A DNA stretch of 64,000 nt, taken from assembly GCA_910579735.1 (NCBI GenBank), contig CAJTUZ010000014.1:1-64000 (forward strand). The letters are read 5' to 3'. Within the stretch, counting starts at the first letter, position 1. Every line of letters begins with the position of its first letter. A program made the translations under genes and the position numbers. Below are positions 55,439 to 63,839 of the stretch, piece after piece. The notes under the pieces are model-generated. The model did not search any database, was not told the DNA's origin, and worked only from the letters and a program-made list of their open reading frames with translations. Source of the DNA: an uncultured Lachnospiraceae bacterium. Lineage in GTDB: Bacteria > Bacillota > Clostridia > Lachnospirales > Lachnospiraceae.

Positions 55439-56203
55439 TTATAAGGAGATGTCTGCGGCCCTGTCTTTTTTTTCCTTGTTTTCCCTGACCTTTGTCTCTG
55501 ATTCGTATCTGCCGTAATATTTACCATAGTATTTTCCGTAATACTTACCGTAATTCCCATAGTAACCCTTGCTGTTCATCTCCACTTTATTGAGCACGAC
55601 TCCAAGGATTCGGCTGCCGGATTTAGCAAGCTGTTCTTTTACTTTCTGGACAAAGCGGTAACTGACCGCATTATTTTCCACTACCATTACGGTGCCATCA
55701 CAGCTTTTGGCTACGACTGCCGCATCGATCACACTCCCGAGAGGGGGGGTATCTATAATGACATACGCAAACGGATTTTTCAAAACATTCAACATTTCCG
55801 AAAACTTGTCGCTGCCCAAAAGTTCGCTTGGATTCGGCGGCACGGGTCCTGAAAAGATCATGTACAGATGCGGCACATTGGTCTGGCACATCACGTCCGT
55901 ATACTTATATTTTCCGACCAGGCAATGGCTGAGTCCGAGTTTTACGCCGCCCGTTTTGTATCTTCCTACCAATACCGATTTGCGCATATCCGCATCGATC
56001 AGTAAAGTCCTGTTTCCCGCTTCTGCAAAGGCTTTGGCCATTTCCATAGCCACGCTGGATTTTCCTTCATGCGGCGTACAGCTTGTAACGGCGATCACTT
56101 TCACGTCGTTACCGCAGAATTCGATATTGCTCCGCAGTGTCTTAAACGCCTCCTTCATACGAAAATCGGCATTTTGATCAAATTGTAGCTTAACCTCCTG
56201 CAT
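55439..56203 (-). CDS. cpsD: CpsD/CapB-type tyrosine kinase
   Basis: 254 residues. FRMKEAFKTLRSNIEF, Walker A-like CTPHEGKSSVAMEMAKAF, Walker A' LLIDADMRKSVLVG and Walker B VIIDTPPLGSVIDA of BY-kinases, then a Tyr-rich tail (about 213-234: repeats of YYGKYYGKYYG) that is the usual autophosphorylation cluster. Works with the CapA-like membrane partner encoded upstream and the CpsB phosphatase to control chain synthesis. Followed by an unusual overlap with the probable true start of LCP. Confidence 0.94.
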   Translation of the reverse strand: MQEVKLQFDQNADFRMKEAFKTLRSNIEFCGNDVKVIAVTSCTPHEGKSSVAMEMAKAFAEAGNRTLLIDADMRKSVLVGRYKTGGVKLGLSHCLVGKYKYTDVMCQTNVPHLYMIFSGPVPPNPSELLGSDKFSEMLNVLKNPFAYVIIDTPPLGSVIDAAVVAKSCDGTVMVVENNAVSYRFVQKVKEQLAKSGSRILGVVLNKVEMNSKGYYGNYGKYYGKYYGKYYGRYESETKVRENKEKKDRAADISL

Positions 56204-56205
56204 GG

Positions 56206-56928
56206 TTATTTCCTCTTTATCTTTCCTTTTTTCACAGTTTCTTCATCTACCGCAACAGGTATTAATGCCAGTGTACTGAGTCCTAAATATTTCTCAACAT
56301 CTTCCGAACATTTGATCGTATCGTCTAACAGATAAAGAACGATGATTATGGCGCTGATCAGGAATACGCCTGCCAGTCCGCCAAAAAATGTCCATTTCAT
56401 CACACTTGGTCCGGCTTTCTCCGTCGGCATATTGGCCGGTTCAACAACATTGACCGCGTCAATATCCATAACGTTCTGAATATGTTCTCCTGCCACTTCC
56501 CTGATACAGTCCGCAATATCCATAGCCAGTACCGGATCGGTGTGTTCTACGGTGATCGATACGATTCTGGTATCCGTAGGCGTATGAACCGATACTTGCT
56601 CCAATAAGTCCTCATACTCCATATCAGTCAAAGAAAGCTGGTCTATTACGTTCTCTAATACATATCGGCTGTTTATCAGCTCCGCATAATCTTTTGTAAG
56701 CTGTGTTCCCATCTGTACGTCACTGTATGTGACTGTGGTATTCTCCGATTTGTTCAATATATAAATCTTGGTCGTCGATTCATAAGTGGGCGTCAGAATA
56801 AACCTGCTGATCATAAAGCAAATAACTGCTACAAAAAAGCCGACGCATAAAATGATCCAGAACTTTCTGAATAAGATATGTATGATCTCTAGCAAATCGA
56901 TTTCAATTTCATCATTGTGTTTTTCCAT
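56206..56928 (-). CDS. Wzz/CapA-like membrane activator of the tyrosine kinase
   Basis: 240 residues with two membrane segments (about 22-44 and 180-203) around an outer domain, as in CpsC/YveK. IEIDLLEIIHILFRKFWIILCVGFFVAVI, TPTYESTTKIYILNK and the Pro-rich VVEPANMPTEKAGPS before helix 2. It sets chain length and activates CpsD. Two bases separate it from cpsD; between cpsB and cpsD in the operon. Confidence 0.9.
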   Translation of the reverse strand: MEKHNDEIEIDLLEIIHILFRKFWIILCVGFFVAVICFMISRFILTPTYESTTKIYILNKSENTTVTYSDVQMGTQLTKDYAELINSRYVLENVIDQLSLTDMEYEDLLEQVSVHTPTDTRIVSITVEHTDPVLAMDIADCIREVAGEHIQNVMDIDAVNVVEPANMPTEKAGPSVMKWTFFGGLAGVFLISAIIIVLYLLDDTIKCSEDVEKYLGLSTLALIPVAVDEETVKKGKIKRK

Positions 56929-56949
56929 CTTCTTTTCCCATTCTTTGTC

Positions 56950-57681
56950 TTAATTTGTGATTTCCTGATGCGCAATGACATGATACGGATTGTCGTAGAA
57001 CAGGCGTCCGGCATATTCCTTACCGTATTTTCCTGCTACGTAATCCGCGCAGGCAGACAAATAAGGCGCTCTTTTCTTTGCATCATGGGCATCGGTTGCA
57101 ATAAAATGCACCTGCTTTTGTTTTATGAGCTTTCTTGTATACTGTCTGGCATCAAATCCGAATTTCCCCATAACACTGCCCGCATTTATCTGAAAATAAC
57201 ATCCCATCTGTGCAAGGTCACTCATCCCCGATTTTCTGGCGCGGATGTTCCGGTAACGCTCCACATGTGCGAGAATAGGGTAATATCCGTTCATCAACAG
57301 CGAATAGAGTCCGTTGCGGATATAATCGTAATCATCTGACGGATTAAATTCTACCAGCACATAACGGCTCCCTGCAAGCGGTAATGCCCGGGCATTTTCA
57401 ATCTCCTGGGCAAGATCGCTCCGATAATACAGTTCGCTTCCTATATATAGTTTGATATCGATCTTTTCATCTGCGAGCCGGTCTGTCAGTTCCTGCACTT
57501 TGGGCGATACACGCGGAGAATTCATAGGACGGTGTCCCGGCTTATTATGGGGTGTGAGAATGATCTTTGAAATGCCATCCTGCGCCGCAATACGCAGCAT
57601 CTGCATGCACGTTTCCATATCCTGTGCACCGTCATCCACCCCCGGTATTATGTGAGAATGCATATCGATCAATTTTTGCAT
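56950..57681 (-). CDS. cpsB: CpsB/YwqE-type PHP tyrosine phosphatase
   Basis: 243 residues. PHP-domain metal motifs MHSHIIPGVDDGA (near 7-19), LTPHNKPG, YPILAHVERY and HFIATDAHDAKKRAP. Dephosphorylates CpsD. First gene of the polysaccharide locus, directly after its promoter at 57725-57753. Confidence 0.94.
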   Translation of the reverse strand: MQKLIDMHSHIIPGVDDGAQDMETCMQMLRIAAQDGISKIILTPHNKPGHRPMNSPRVSPKVQELTDRLADEKIDIKLYIGSELYYRSDLAQEIENARALPLAGSRYVLVEFNPSDDYDYIRNGLYSLLMNGYYPILAHVERYRNIRARKSGMSDLAQMGCYFQINAGSVMGKFGFDARQYTRKLIKQKQVHFIATDAHDAKKRAPYLSACADYVAGKYGKEYAGRLFYDNPYHVIAHQEITN

Positions 57682-57724
57682 AGGTCTCCCTGTGAATTTT
57701 ATCTATATAATTAAAACCTATTCT

Positions 57725-57753
57725 ATCATATAACTTTTTTTTAAAATTATCAA
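57725..57753 (-). promoter_or_regulatory. Predicted promoter of the polysaccharide locus
   Basis: Minus strand TTGATA (57753-57748), 17 bases, TATGAT (57730-57725), about 45 bases before cpsB in an AT-rich gap. Confidence 0.65.
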
Positions 57754-57779
57754 TATCCATTCACTTCCAAAAACAGTGT

Positions 57780-58349
57780 TTAGATGTCAAGCTGCATCTG
57801 TACTTCCGACTCTGCCTGCAGTTTGAACTCTTCAATCTGAACCGGGTTTAATTCCGGCAGATCGTCCAGCGATTTCACGCCGAAGCTTCTAAGAAACTGC
57901 TCCGTCGTCCCGAACAAAAGCGGCCGGCCGGGAGCGTCAAGCCGTCCTACCTCCGTGATCAGATCGTATTCCAGCAGCTTATTGACCGCATGATCACAGC
58001 TGACGCCGCGCACCTTTTCAATCTCAAGTCTCGTAACCGGCTGTTTATAAGCAACGATCGACAACGTTTCAAGAAGTGTATCCGTCAGAGTGTTTTTCTT
58101 CGGTGTCGTGGCAATTTTTACCAGATATTCGTACAATTCGCCTTTGGTGCATAATTGTACGGAATTGTCCAAAGTAGTCAATCGGATGCCCTTTTCCTCT
58201 TTCCGGTACTCCTGATCCATTTCTTTTAATATATCTTCAGTCGTCTGCCTGTCCTCTTCTATGACTTCAGCCAGCCTGTCGATCTCCACGGAATCACCCA
58301 TTGTAAACAAAATTGCCTCTAATACTGCCTTTGCCTTTGGTCTCTCCAT
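57780..58349 (-). CDS. scpB: Segregation and condensation protein B
   Basis: 189 residues. AKAVLEAILFTMGDSVEIDRLAEVI, LSIVAYKQPVTRLEIEKVRGVSCDHAVNKLLEYDLITEVGRLDAPGRPLLFGTT and the winged helices typical of ScpB. Part of the SMC-ScpAB condensin that organises the chromosome. ATG at 58349 is chosen because GGAGG lies six bases before; the ATG two codons earlier is too close. Directly after scpA. Confidence 0.96.
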   Translation of the reverse strand: MERPKAKAVLEAILFTMGDSVEIDRLAEVIEEDRQTTEDILKEMDQEYRKEEKGIRLTTLDNSVQLCTKGELYEYLVKIATTPKKNTLTDTLLETLSIVAYKQPVTRLEIEKVRGVSCDHAVNKLLEYDLITEVGRLDAPGRPLLFGTTEQFLRSFGVKSLDDLPELNPVQIEEFKLQAESEVQMQLDI

Positions 58350-58369
58350 CTTCATCCTCCACCTGTTCG

Positions 58370-59119
58370 CTATACGGCTTCTTTGGAAGTGATCATAATA
58401 TCTCCGAAAATATCTTCCTGCGCGATACCGATCTTTCCTATCTTCATCAATTCCAGTATCACAAGAAACGTTACGATGATCTCCATTTTGCTGCTCTGCT
58501 TTTCCAACAGTTTCCGGAAACTGAATTTCTTATGATTTTTCAAGTAGTCTTCTATGTAAACGGTCTTTTCGTCCATATCGATCTCGTCTTTTTCAATCTT
58601 GCCGAACGTGCTCCTGACAGGGTCAATCTTATCTTCCTGTCTCTTCAACATGGATTTGAATATTTCATGCAGTTTGGAAAGATTCATGTCACCGATCAGT
58701 TCTTCGTAATCGACCGGCTGCCTATATTCCAGAATCTCCTTTGGCAGCGTCGGTTTCTTATAAAGACTGCGCTCCGCAGCTATCATCCTGTCTTTTAATT
58801 CATACGACATATACTTGCACATCTTATATTGTAATAACTGTTCTACCAGTTCCGCTCTCGGATCCTCTTCTTCTCCCTCTTCATTGACTTCCTTAGGTAA
58901 AAGCATCCGGCATTTGATATCGATAAGCGTCGCCGCCATAACAAGAAACTCGCTCATGATATTCATGTCTTCGGTTTCCATCTGTTTGATGTAGTTCAAA
59001 TACTGCTCCGTTATTTCCACGATCGGGATATCATAAATATCTACTTTATTTTTATCAATCAAATGTAACAGCAGATCCAGAGGCCCTTCAAAAACCTCCA
59101 GTTTTACCTGAATTGCCAT
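58370..59119 (-). CDS. scpA: Segregation and condensation protein A
   Basis: 249 residues. VKLEVFEGPLDLLLHLIDKNKVDIYDIPIVEITEQYLNYI is the ScpA start; MATLIDIKCRMLLPK and the C-terminal winged helix VTFLVILELMKIGKIGIAQEDIFGDI follow. Kleisin subunit bridging SMC and ScpB. Cotranscribed with scpB and probably with the phosphoesterase upstream. Confidence 0.96.
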   Translation of the reverse strand: MAIQVKLEVFEGPLDLLLHLIDKNKVDIYDIPIVEITEQYLNYIKQMETEDMNIMSEFLVMAATLIDIKCRMLLPKEVNEEGEEEDPRAELVEQLLQYKMCKYMSYELKDRMIAAERSLYKKPTLPKEILEYRQPVDYEELIGDMNLSKLHEIFKSMLKRQEDKIDPVRSTFGKIEKDEIDMDEKTVYIEDYLKNHKKFSFRKLLEKQSSKMEIIVTFLVILELMKIGKIGIAQEDIFGDIMITSKEAV

Positions 59120-59158
59120 AGTCTATCCCCTTCCCGGAAACAGGTTTGTCCAAAATAT

Positions 59159-60070
59159 CTATATCTGTCTGTGTGAAACCGGATGTAAGCGGAGCACTGC
59201 CAGCTCTCCCGGATTAAATATTCTGATCGGCAGCGTATGCGTTCCGAGTCCTCTGCTTACGATCATGACCGAACGGTCCTGTTCATATCTTCCGCCGTCA
59301 TATGCTGGAAAAAGTGTCAGCTTCGGCGACATGACACCGCCTAAAAAAGGCAGGCGCATCAATCCGCCATGCACATGGCCCGAAACCGTCAGATCCGCTC
59401 CCCATTTGGCATAATCCGTAAAATAATCCGGATTATGTGCGATCAGGATCTGCAGAGAATCTTTCCTCGGCGCGCCCAGCAGCCTCTCCATATACCCCTC
59501 CGGCATCGGATATTTGCGTACCTTCCGGTAATAACATCTGTCCACCTGCAAACCGCTTATATTAATGTTTGCAGATGGCAGATATACGCTTTCGTTGATT
59601 AACGGTTCGATGCCGAACTGATATAGTTTCTCTATATATGCATCGTATATTTCCCGAAATTCACCCTGACAAAGGCCGATACGGTGTTCATGATTACCCA
59701 TTCCGTAATAGACCGGATAGTCTGCCGCCAATTCCTTCATCAGTTCTGCAGCAACCTTGCATTTTTCGGCATTGTCAAACGCCGTCAGCATATCGCCGGC
59801 CACTAAAACGGCGTCCGGCGAAAGCGCTTTTATTTGTGTCAGTAATTTTTCATTCTTCTCTCCGAAAGTCTTGTTATGCAGATCGGACAAAAGTACAAAT
59901 GTATATTCTCCGGTGATCTTCTCAGACTCTATATCATAGGTTACCGTCACAAAACGATGGCAGTCGTAATACATGACCAGAAGAAAAAAGAGTATGATGC
60001 TCACCATAACAGCCAGTATAACAGAAATCATCCACGTTCTCCATATTCTATCAGGCATTCGGATATTCAA
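59159..60070 (-). CDS. Membrane-anchored metallophosphoesterase (YkuE-like)
   Basis: 303 residues, one N-terminal membrane segment (about 13-33). Calcineurin-like metal motifs: VLLSDLHN, VLVAGDML, MGNHEH, LIAHNPDY and VSGHVHGG. The active domain should face the outside. Substrate unknown; YkuE-like enzymes occur beside envelope genes. Here the neighbours are scpA and a D,D-carboxypeptidase. Confidence 0.88.
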   Translation of the reverse strand: MNIRMPDRIWRTWMISVILAVMVSIILFFLLVMYYDCHRFVTVTYDIESEKITGEYTFVLLSDLHNKTFGEKNEKLLTQIKALSPDAVLVAGDMLTAFDNAEKCKVAAELMKELAADYPVYYGMGNHEHRIGLCQGEFREIYDAYIEKLYQFGIEPLINESVYLPSANINISGLQVDRCYYRKVRKYPMPEGYMERLLGAPRKDSLQILIAHNPDYFTDYAKWGADLTVSGHVHGGLMRLPFLGGVMSPKLTLFPAYDGGRYEQDRSVMIVSRGLGTHTLPIRIFNPGELAVLRLHPVSHRQI

Positions 60071-60119
60071 AGCAACTTATAAAGTATATCACGAATCACA
60101 TCAAGTCTGCAATCCCCCG

Positions 60120-61316
60120 TTACGAAACAAGGAATTTTATCCATATCCGATGCAGATAATCCAGAAATCCGGCTTCTTCTACGGATTTTGCAGCCTGAAT
60201 GGATACGCTGCCGATACGGCTGCCGTTCAGTTTGTAGACTACCTCGCCGATGGCATCTCCTTCCGCTATGGGCGCTTCTACGACACCGGGAAGGCTGATT
60301 TCTTTTTCAATATCATTCAGATTATTGCCGGCCGTATCCAGATAATGAAATGAACCTGCATATGTGAGGTTTACATAATCTTCCACACCACCCTCTACTT
60401 TCTGCATGGGCAGCGCATCTTTGTTTTCGTCAGTATACATCTGGCTGACACTGTATCCGTAATTTAACAGCGTAATCGCATCGGCAAATCTGGACTTTCC
60501 ATCCGGAGCGGCCATAATGACCGCGATCAGTTCCATGCCATCTTTGTTCGCTGTCGCCGAAAGACAATACAGCGCTTTAGACGTGGAACCTGTTTTTAAA
60601 CCGGTTGCCCACTCATATTGTTTTAACAGTTTATTGGTGCTTGAGAGCGTAAATGTGGAAGTCCCCTGTGCGGTACGGTGTTCGATATCTTCCATCCAGA
60701 TACCGGAATAATTGAAAACTTCCGGATATTTCGTGATCAGCTCTCTTGACATCAGAGCAACGTCTTTGGCCGAAGTATAATGATCATCCGATTCTGTCAG
60801 TCCGCAGCAGTCGACAAAATGGGTATTTTGCAGTCCAAGGCTTTCCGCCTTTTCATTCATCAGTTTGACAAATTCCCCTTCGCTGCCCGCTATGTATTCC
60901 GCCACCGCAACACTGGCGTCATTTCCGGAAGAAACCGTAATACATTTTATCATCGTATCCAATGTCTGGGTCTCTCCCTCCTCCAGGAATACCTGCGACC
61001 CGCCCATGGACTTTGCGTATGCACTCGTCGGCACCATATCTTCCAAATGGATCCTGCCGCTCTTTAAATGCTCAAATACGATGAGCAGCGTCATAATCTT
61101 GGTAATACTGGCCGGACTTCTTCTTGTACCGGCATCCTGTTCGCAAATGACCTGCCCCGTGGAGGCCTCCATAACAACATAGGAAGGCGCAGACACTTCC
61201 GGCGCTGCGGATACCTTTACAGGCGGTATAACAAACAATACGCCGACACTGATCTGTATACACAGGCAAAACAACGCTAACAGGGCATATGCCCGTCTTT
61301 TTTCCTTTTTCAACAC
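60120..61316 (-). CDS. D-alanyl-D-alanine carboxypeptidase (DacF-like)
   Basis: 398 residues. Signal segment (about 8-37), S11 motifs PASITKIMT (SxxK near residue 70), SSGNDASVA (SxN) and LKTGSTSK (KTG), a C-terminal beta domain (KVEGGVEDYVNLTYAG) and a final amphipathic stretch (YLHRIWIKFLVS). Trims peptidoglycan stem peptides. Second S11 enzyme in the window. It lies downstream of rpsU behind a terminator. Confidence 0.93.
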   Translation of the reverse strand: MLKKEKRRAYALLALFCLCIQISVGVLFVIPPVKVSAAPEVSAPSYVVMEASTGQVICEQDAGTRRSPASITKIMTLLIVFEHLKSGRIHLEDMVPTSAYAKSMGGSQVFLEEGETQTLDTMIKCITVSSGNDASVAVAEYIAGSEGEFVKLMNEKAESLGLQNTHFVDCCGLTESDDHYTSAKDVALMSRELITKYPEVFNYSGIWMEDIEHRTAQGTSTFTLSSTNKLLKQYEWATGLKTGSTSKALYCLSATANKDGMELIAVIMAAPDGKSRFADAITLLNYGYSVSQMYTDENKDALPMQKVEGGVEDYVNLTYAGSFHYLDTAGNNLNDIEKEISLPGVVEAPIAEGDAIGEVVYKLNGSRIGSVSIQAAKSVEEAGFLDYLHRIWIKFLVS

Positions 61317-61410
61317 ACATCTCTCCCACTTATTCCTCTATACTATTAGTATTAGGGTGGAAAAGCCTAATATGTCAACGAATGCACTATTTTTCCCCGG
61401 ACATAACAAA

Positions 61411-61431
61411 ATCCCTGAAAATATCAGGGAT
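61411..61431 (-). terminator. Terminator after rpsU
   Basis: Perfect 8-bp stem ATCCCTGA / TCAGGGAT with a five-base loop followed by TTTTGTT on the minus strand, 20 bases past the rpsU stop. Confidence 0.88.
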
Positions 61432-61451
61432 CTGTTGCACATAAATCATGA

Positions 61452-61628
61452 TTAGTTGTATTTACGTTTTCTTGCTGCTTCAGACTTTTTCTTACGTCTT
61501 ACGCTGGGTTTTTCGTAATGCTCTCTCTTACGAATTTCCTGCTGAATACCGGCTTTTGCACAGCTTCTTTTGAAACGACGCAATGCACTGTCTAAAGTCT
61601 CATTCTCTTTTACGATTACGTTCGACAT
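61452..61628 (-). CDS. rpsU: Ribosomal protein S21
   Basis: 58 residues, starting MSNVIVKENETLDSALRRFKR, with SCAKAGIQQEIRKREHYEKP and a very basic end (RRKKKSEAARKRKYN), the complete S21 family pattern. Small-subunit protein near the mRNA 3' end binding region. GGGAGG and AGGTG lie before the ATG. Own promoter at 61729-61756 and a terminator after it, so it is a single-gene unit with a leader of about 95 bases. Confidence 0.96.
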   Translation of the reverse strand: MSNVIVKENETLDSALRRFKRSCAKAGIQQEIRKREHYEKPSVRRKKKSEAARKRKYN

Positions 61629-61728
61629 TCCGCACCTGACCTCCCTTCAGTCCCTAACAAGTAACTCGACTGATTGGGTTATTTATGCACAATCGTGCAG
61701 CGTGTATCATTATCTACACACAACATAA

Positions 61729-61756
61729 ATTATACCACAATCTGGATATGAGTCAA
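61729..61756 (-). promoter_or_regulatory. Predicted promoter of rpsU
   Basis: Minus strand TTGACT (61756-61751), 16 bases, TATAAT (61734-61729). The leader holds a small inverted repeat TGCAC-N4-GTGCA (61686-61699), a possible autoregulation site. Confidence 0.75.
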
Positions 61757-61828
61757 CTACTATTTTTCATTTGTTTTTCATGTTACACTGGAAATTAGAA
61801 AATCAAGTCTATAAGGAGCCCGGATTTT

Positions 61829-63064
61829 ATGAAAACAGTCGGCATAATTGCAGAATATAATCCTTTTCACAACGGCCACGCCTACCAGATCGCCCAGGCC
61901 AAAAAAGTGACCGGCGCCCAATATTGTATCATTATCATGAGCGGAAATTTCGTACAAAGAGGCGCCCCCGCCATTATGGATAAATATACCAGAACACGGG
62001 CGGCTCTTACAGGCGGTGCAGATCTTATCATAGAACTTCCTGTTCATTTCGCCACAGCCAGCGCAGAGTATTTTGCCGCCGGTGCGGCGGCCTTACTTGA
62101 TAAGCTGGGTATCGACTGTCTTTGTTTCGGAAGCGAATGCGGCAATATACAGACGCTGTCAGACACTGCCGATCTTCTGCTTGCGGAAAGCACGGAATAC
62201 AAAGAACTTCTGCAAAAGAAAATCAGATCCGGCATGCCCTACCCGCAGGCCAGAGAAGCTGCTCTATGTGCGCTTTCTCCTCATCTTGCCGGGCAGGCGG
62301 ATATTCTGCGTTCCCCCAACAATATTCTGGGTCTTGAATATCTTAAAGCACTCAAAAAAAGCGGCAGCCGCATCATTCCCTATACAATAAAACGTACCGG
62401 CGCATCCTATCATGACAGCGCTTTGCAAAGCACATGCAGTTCCGCACTTGCCATCAGAGAAACCATTGCCCTGTCACAGGACATGCAACTGGTAAAAGAT
62501 CAGATGCCTTCTTCTGTTTACGAAATTATGGAAGCAGAATACGGCAAAACTTTTCCTGTTTTTCCCAGTGATCTTTCCTCACTGCTTGCCTATAAACTGC
62601 TCGCAGAAGAAACAGAGGGATTTTGCGGTTATTTCGATATCGACGAATCCCTTTCCGACAGGATCAGAAAATGTCTTCCCGCCTATCAGGATGCTGTCTC
62701 TTTCTGCGATAGATTAAAAACCAAAAACACCACCTATACGAGAATCTCCCGTGCTCTTTTGCATATTTTATTAAATATCTTACAGACGGATATGGATATC
62801 TTCTGCCGGGAAGGATATGTCTATTACGCAAGAATACTCGGATTTCAAAAAGAATCCGCTCCTCTTTTATCAAAAATGAAAGCAGATTCTTCTATCCCTT
62901 TGATCACCAAGCTCGCCGATGCCGCCGCACGGATCTTTTCCGAAAACGGCCGCAGAATGTTAGAACAGGATATTTTGGCAAGCCATATTTATTCTCTGCT
63001 TGTCCATACCAAGTTCGGTCAGGGCATACAAAACGAATATAAACGGCAGATCATTACTTTATAA
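61829..63064 (+). CDS. tmcAL: tRNA(Met) cytidine acetate ligase
   Basis: 411 residues. VGIIAEYNPFHNGHAYQI (nucleotidyltransferase HxGH-like motif), IIMSGNFVQRGAPAIMDKYTR, GADLIIELPVHFATASAEYFA, SPNNILGLEYLKAL and TIKRTGASYHD fit the YlbM/TmcAL family. Makes N4-acetylcytidine at the wobble base of elongator tRNA-Met from acetate and ATP. AAGGAG precedes the ATG. Divergent from rpsU. Confidence 0.94.
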   Translation: MKTVGIIAEYNPFHNGHAYQIAQAKKVTGAQYCIIIMSGNFVQRGAPAIMDKYTRTRAALTGGADLIIELPVHFATASAEYFAAGAAALLDKLGIDCLCFGSECGNIQTLSDTADLLLAESTEYKELLQKKIRSGMPYPQAREAALCALSPHLAGQADILRSPNNILGLEYLKALKKSGSRIIPYTIKRTGASYHDSALQSTCSSALAIRETIALSQDMQLVKDQMPSSVYEIMEAEYGKTFPVFPSDLSSLLAYKLLAEETEGFCGYFDIDESLSDRIRKCLPAYQDAVSFCDRLKTKNTTYTRISRALLHILLNILQTDMDIFCREGYVYYARILGFQKESAPLLSKMKADSSIPLITKLADAAARIFSENGRRMLEQDILASHIYSLLVHTKFGQGIQNEYKRQIITL

Positions 63065-63077
63065 AGCAGTAATCGCA

Positions 63078-63788
63078 TTATCCTGTAATTTTTTCAATAT
63101 ATGTTTTGATCCTGTCATGTACCATGTCGGAAACTTCCGCCGTTTTCATCGTTTTATATTCATCATAATATATCGCCGGAAGATAATGTACCTGTGTCGT
63201 TACTTTTCTGACAGACCACTCTTCAAAAACTTTATAGGAATCGATCAGGACAACCGGAACGATCGGCGCCCTGGCTTTCATTGCACTCTTAAAGCATCCC
63301 GGCTTAAACTCGCAGACTGAATTATGATTGCGCTCATATCCGCCTTCCGGGAAAATAATGTATTTTCTTCCTGCGGCAACTTCTTCCGAAATCTCTCTTA
63401 TCAATCTGACCGACTGGCGCAGATCATCTTTCCTAAGCCTCTTTCCGCCTACCAGATCAATAAACTGAGACGTCAATATCATATGTGATTTGGCATCATC
63501 AATAACGATCGCACACGGTTTCTTGTGTGTGCTGACAATGCCGATGGCATCATATTTTCCCTGATGATTCGGAAACATGACATAACCGCCTTCTTTCGGA
63601 AGGTTTTCAAGTCCGAATGCAAGCGTCTTAATATGGCCGGATGTCACCATTCTTTTGACTGCAAGCCTGGCATAACGGTAGCACTGTTCTTCCGTATATT
63701 TCTCCGGATGCCCTGCCATGTATGCCATCCGCGGAATCATATATATTCTTGGCAAATTGCAGATAATGAGCTGCACGAAGCGTAACAT
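63078..63788 (-). CDS. plsC: 1-acyl-sn-glycerol-3-phosphate acyltransferase
   Basis: 236 residues. PlsC motifs: NHQGKYDAIG (Hx4D), LVGGKRLRKDDLRQS, FPEGGYERN and PIVPVVLIDSYK. Makes phosphatidate at the membrane. The N terminus has a short hydrophobic segment only. It follows the partial gene at 63840-64000 on the same strand, probably also phospholipid-related. Confidence 0.9.
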   Translation of the reverse strand: MLRFVQLIICNLPRIYMIPRMAYMAGHPEKYTEEQCYRYARLAVKRMVTSGHIKTLAFGLENLPKEGGYVMFPNHQGKYDAIGIVSTHKKPCAIVIDDAKSHMILTSQFIDLVGGKRLRKDDLRQSVRLIREISEEVAAGRKYIIFPEGGYERNHNSVCEFKPGCFKSAMKARAPIVPVVLIDSYKVFEEWSVRKVTTQVHYLPAIYYDEYKTMKTAEVSDMVHDRIKTYIEKITG

Positions 63789-63839
63789 AAATCCTGCCTT
63801 TCTTTCTGTCGGACCGCCTGTACAGACACTTTCGGCTTC

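Noticed and set aside
55351..55560. 69-codon frame between cpsD and LCP
   Set aside because: Not a gene by itself; its first part is probably the real N terminus of LCP before the A8 run.
55741..55747. Seven-G run in cpsD as a phase-variation tract
   Set aside because: It encodes the conserved DTPPL motif in frame and is short; composition is dictated by the Pro codons.
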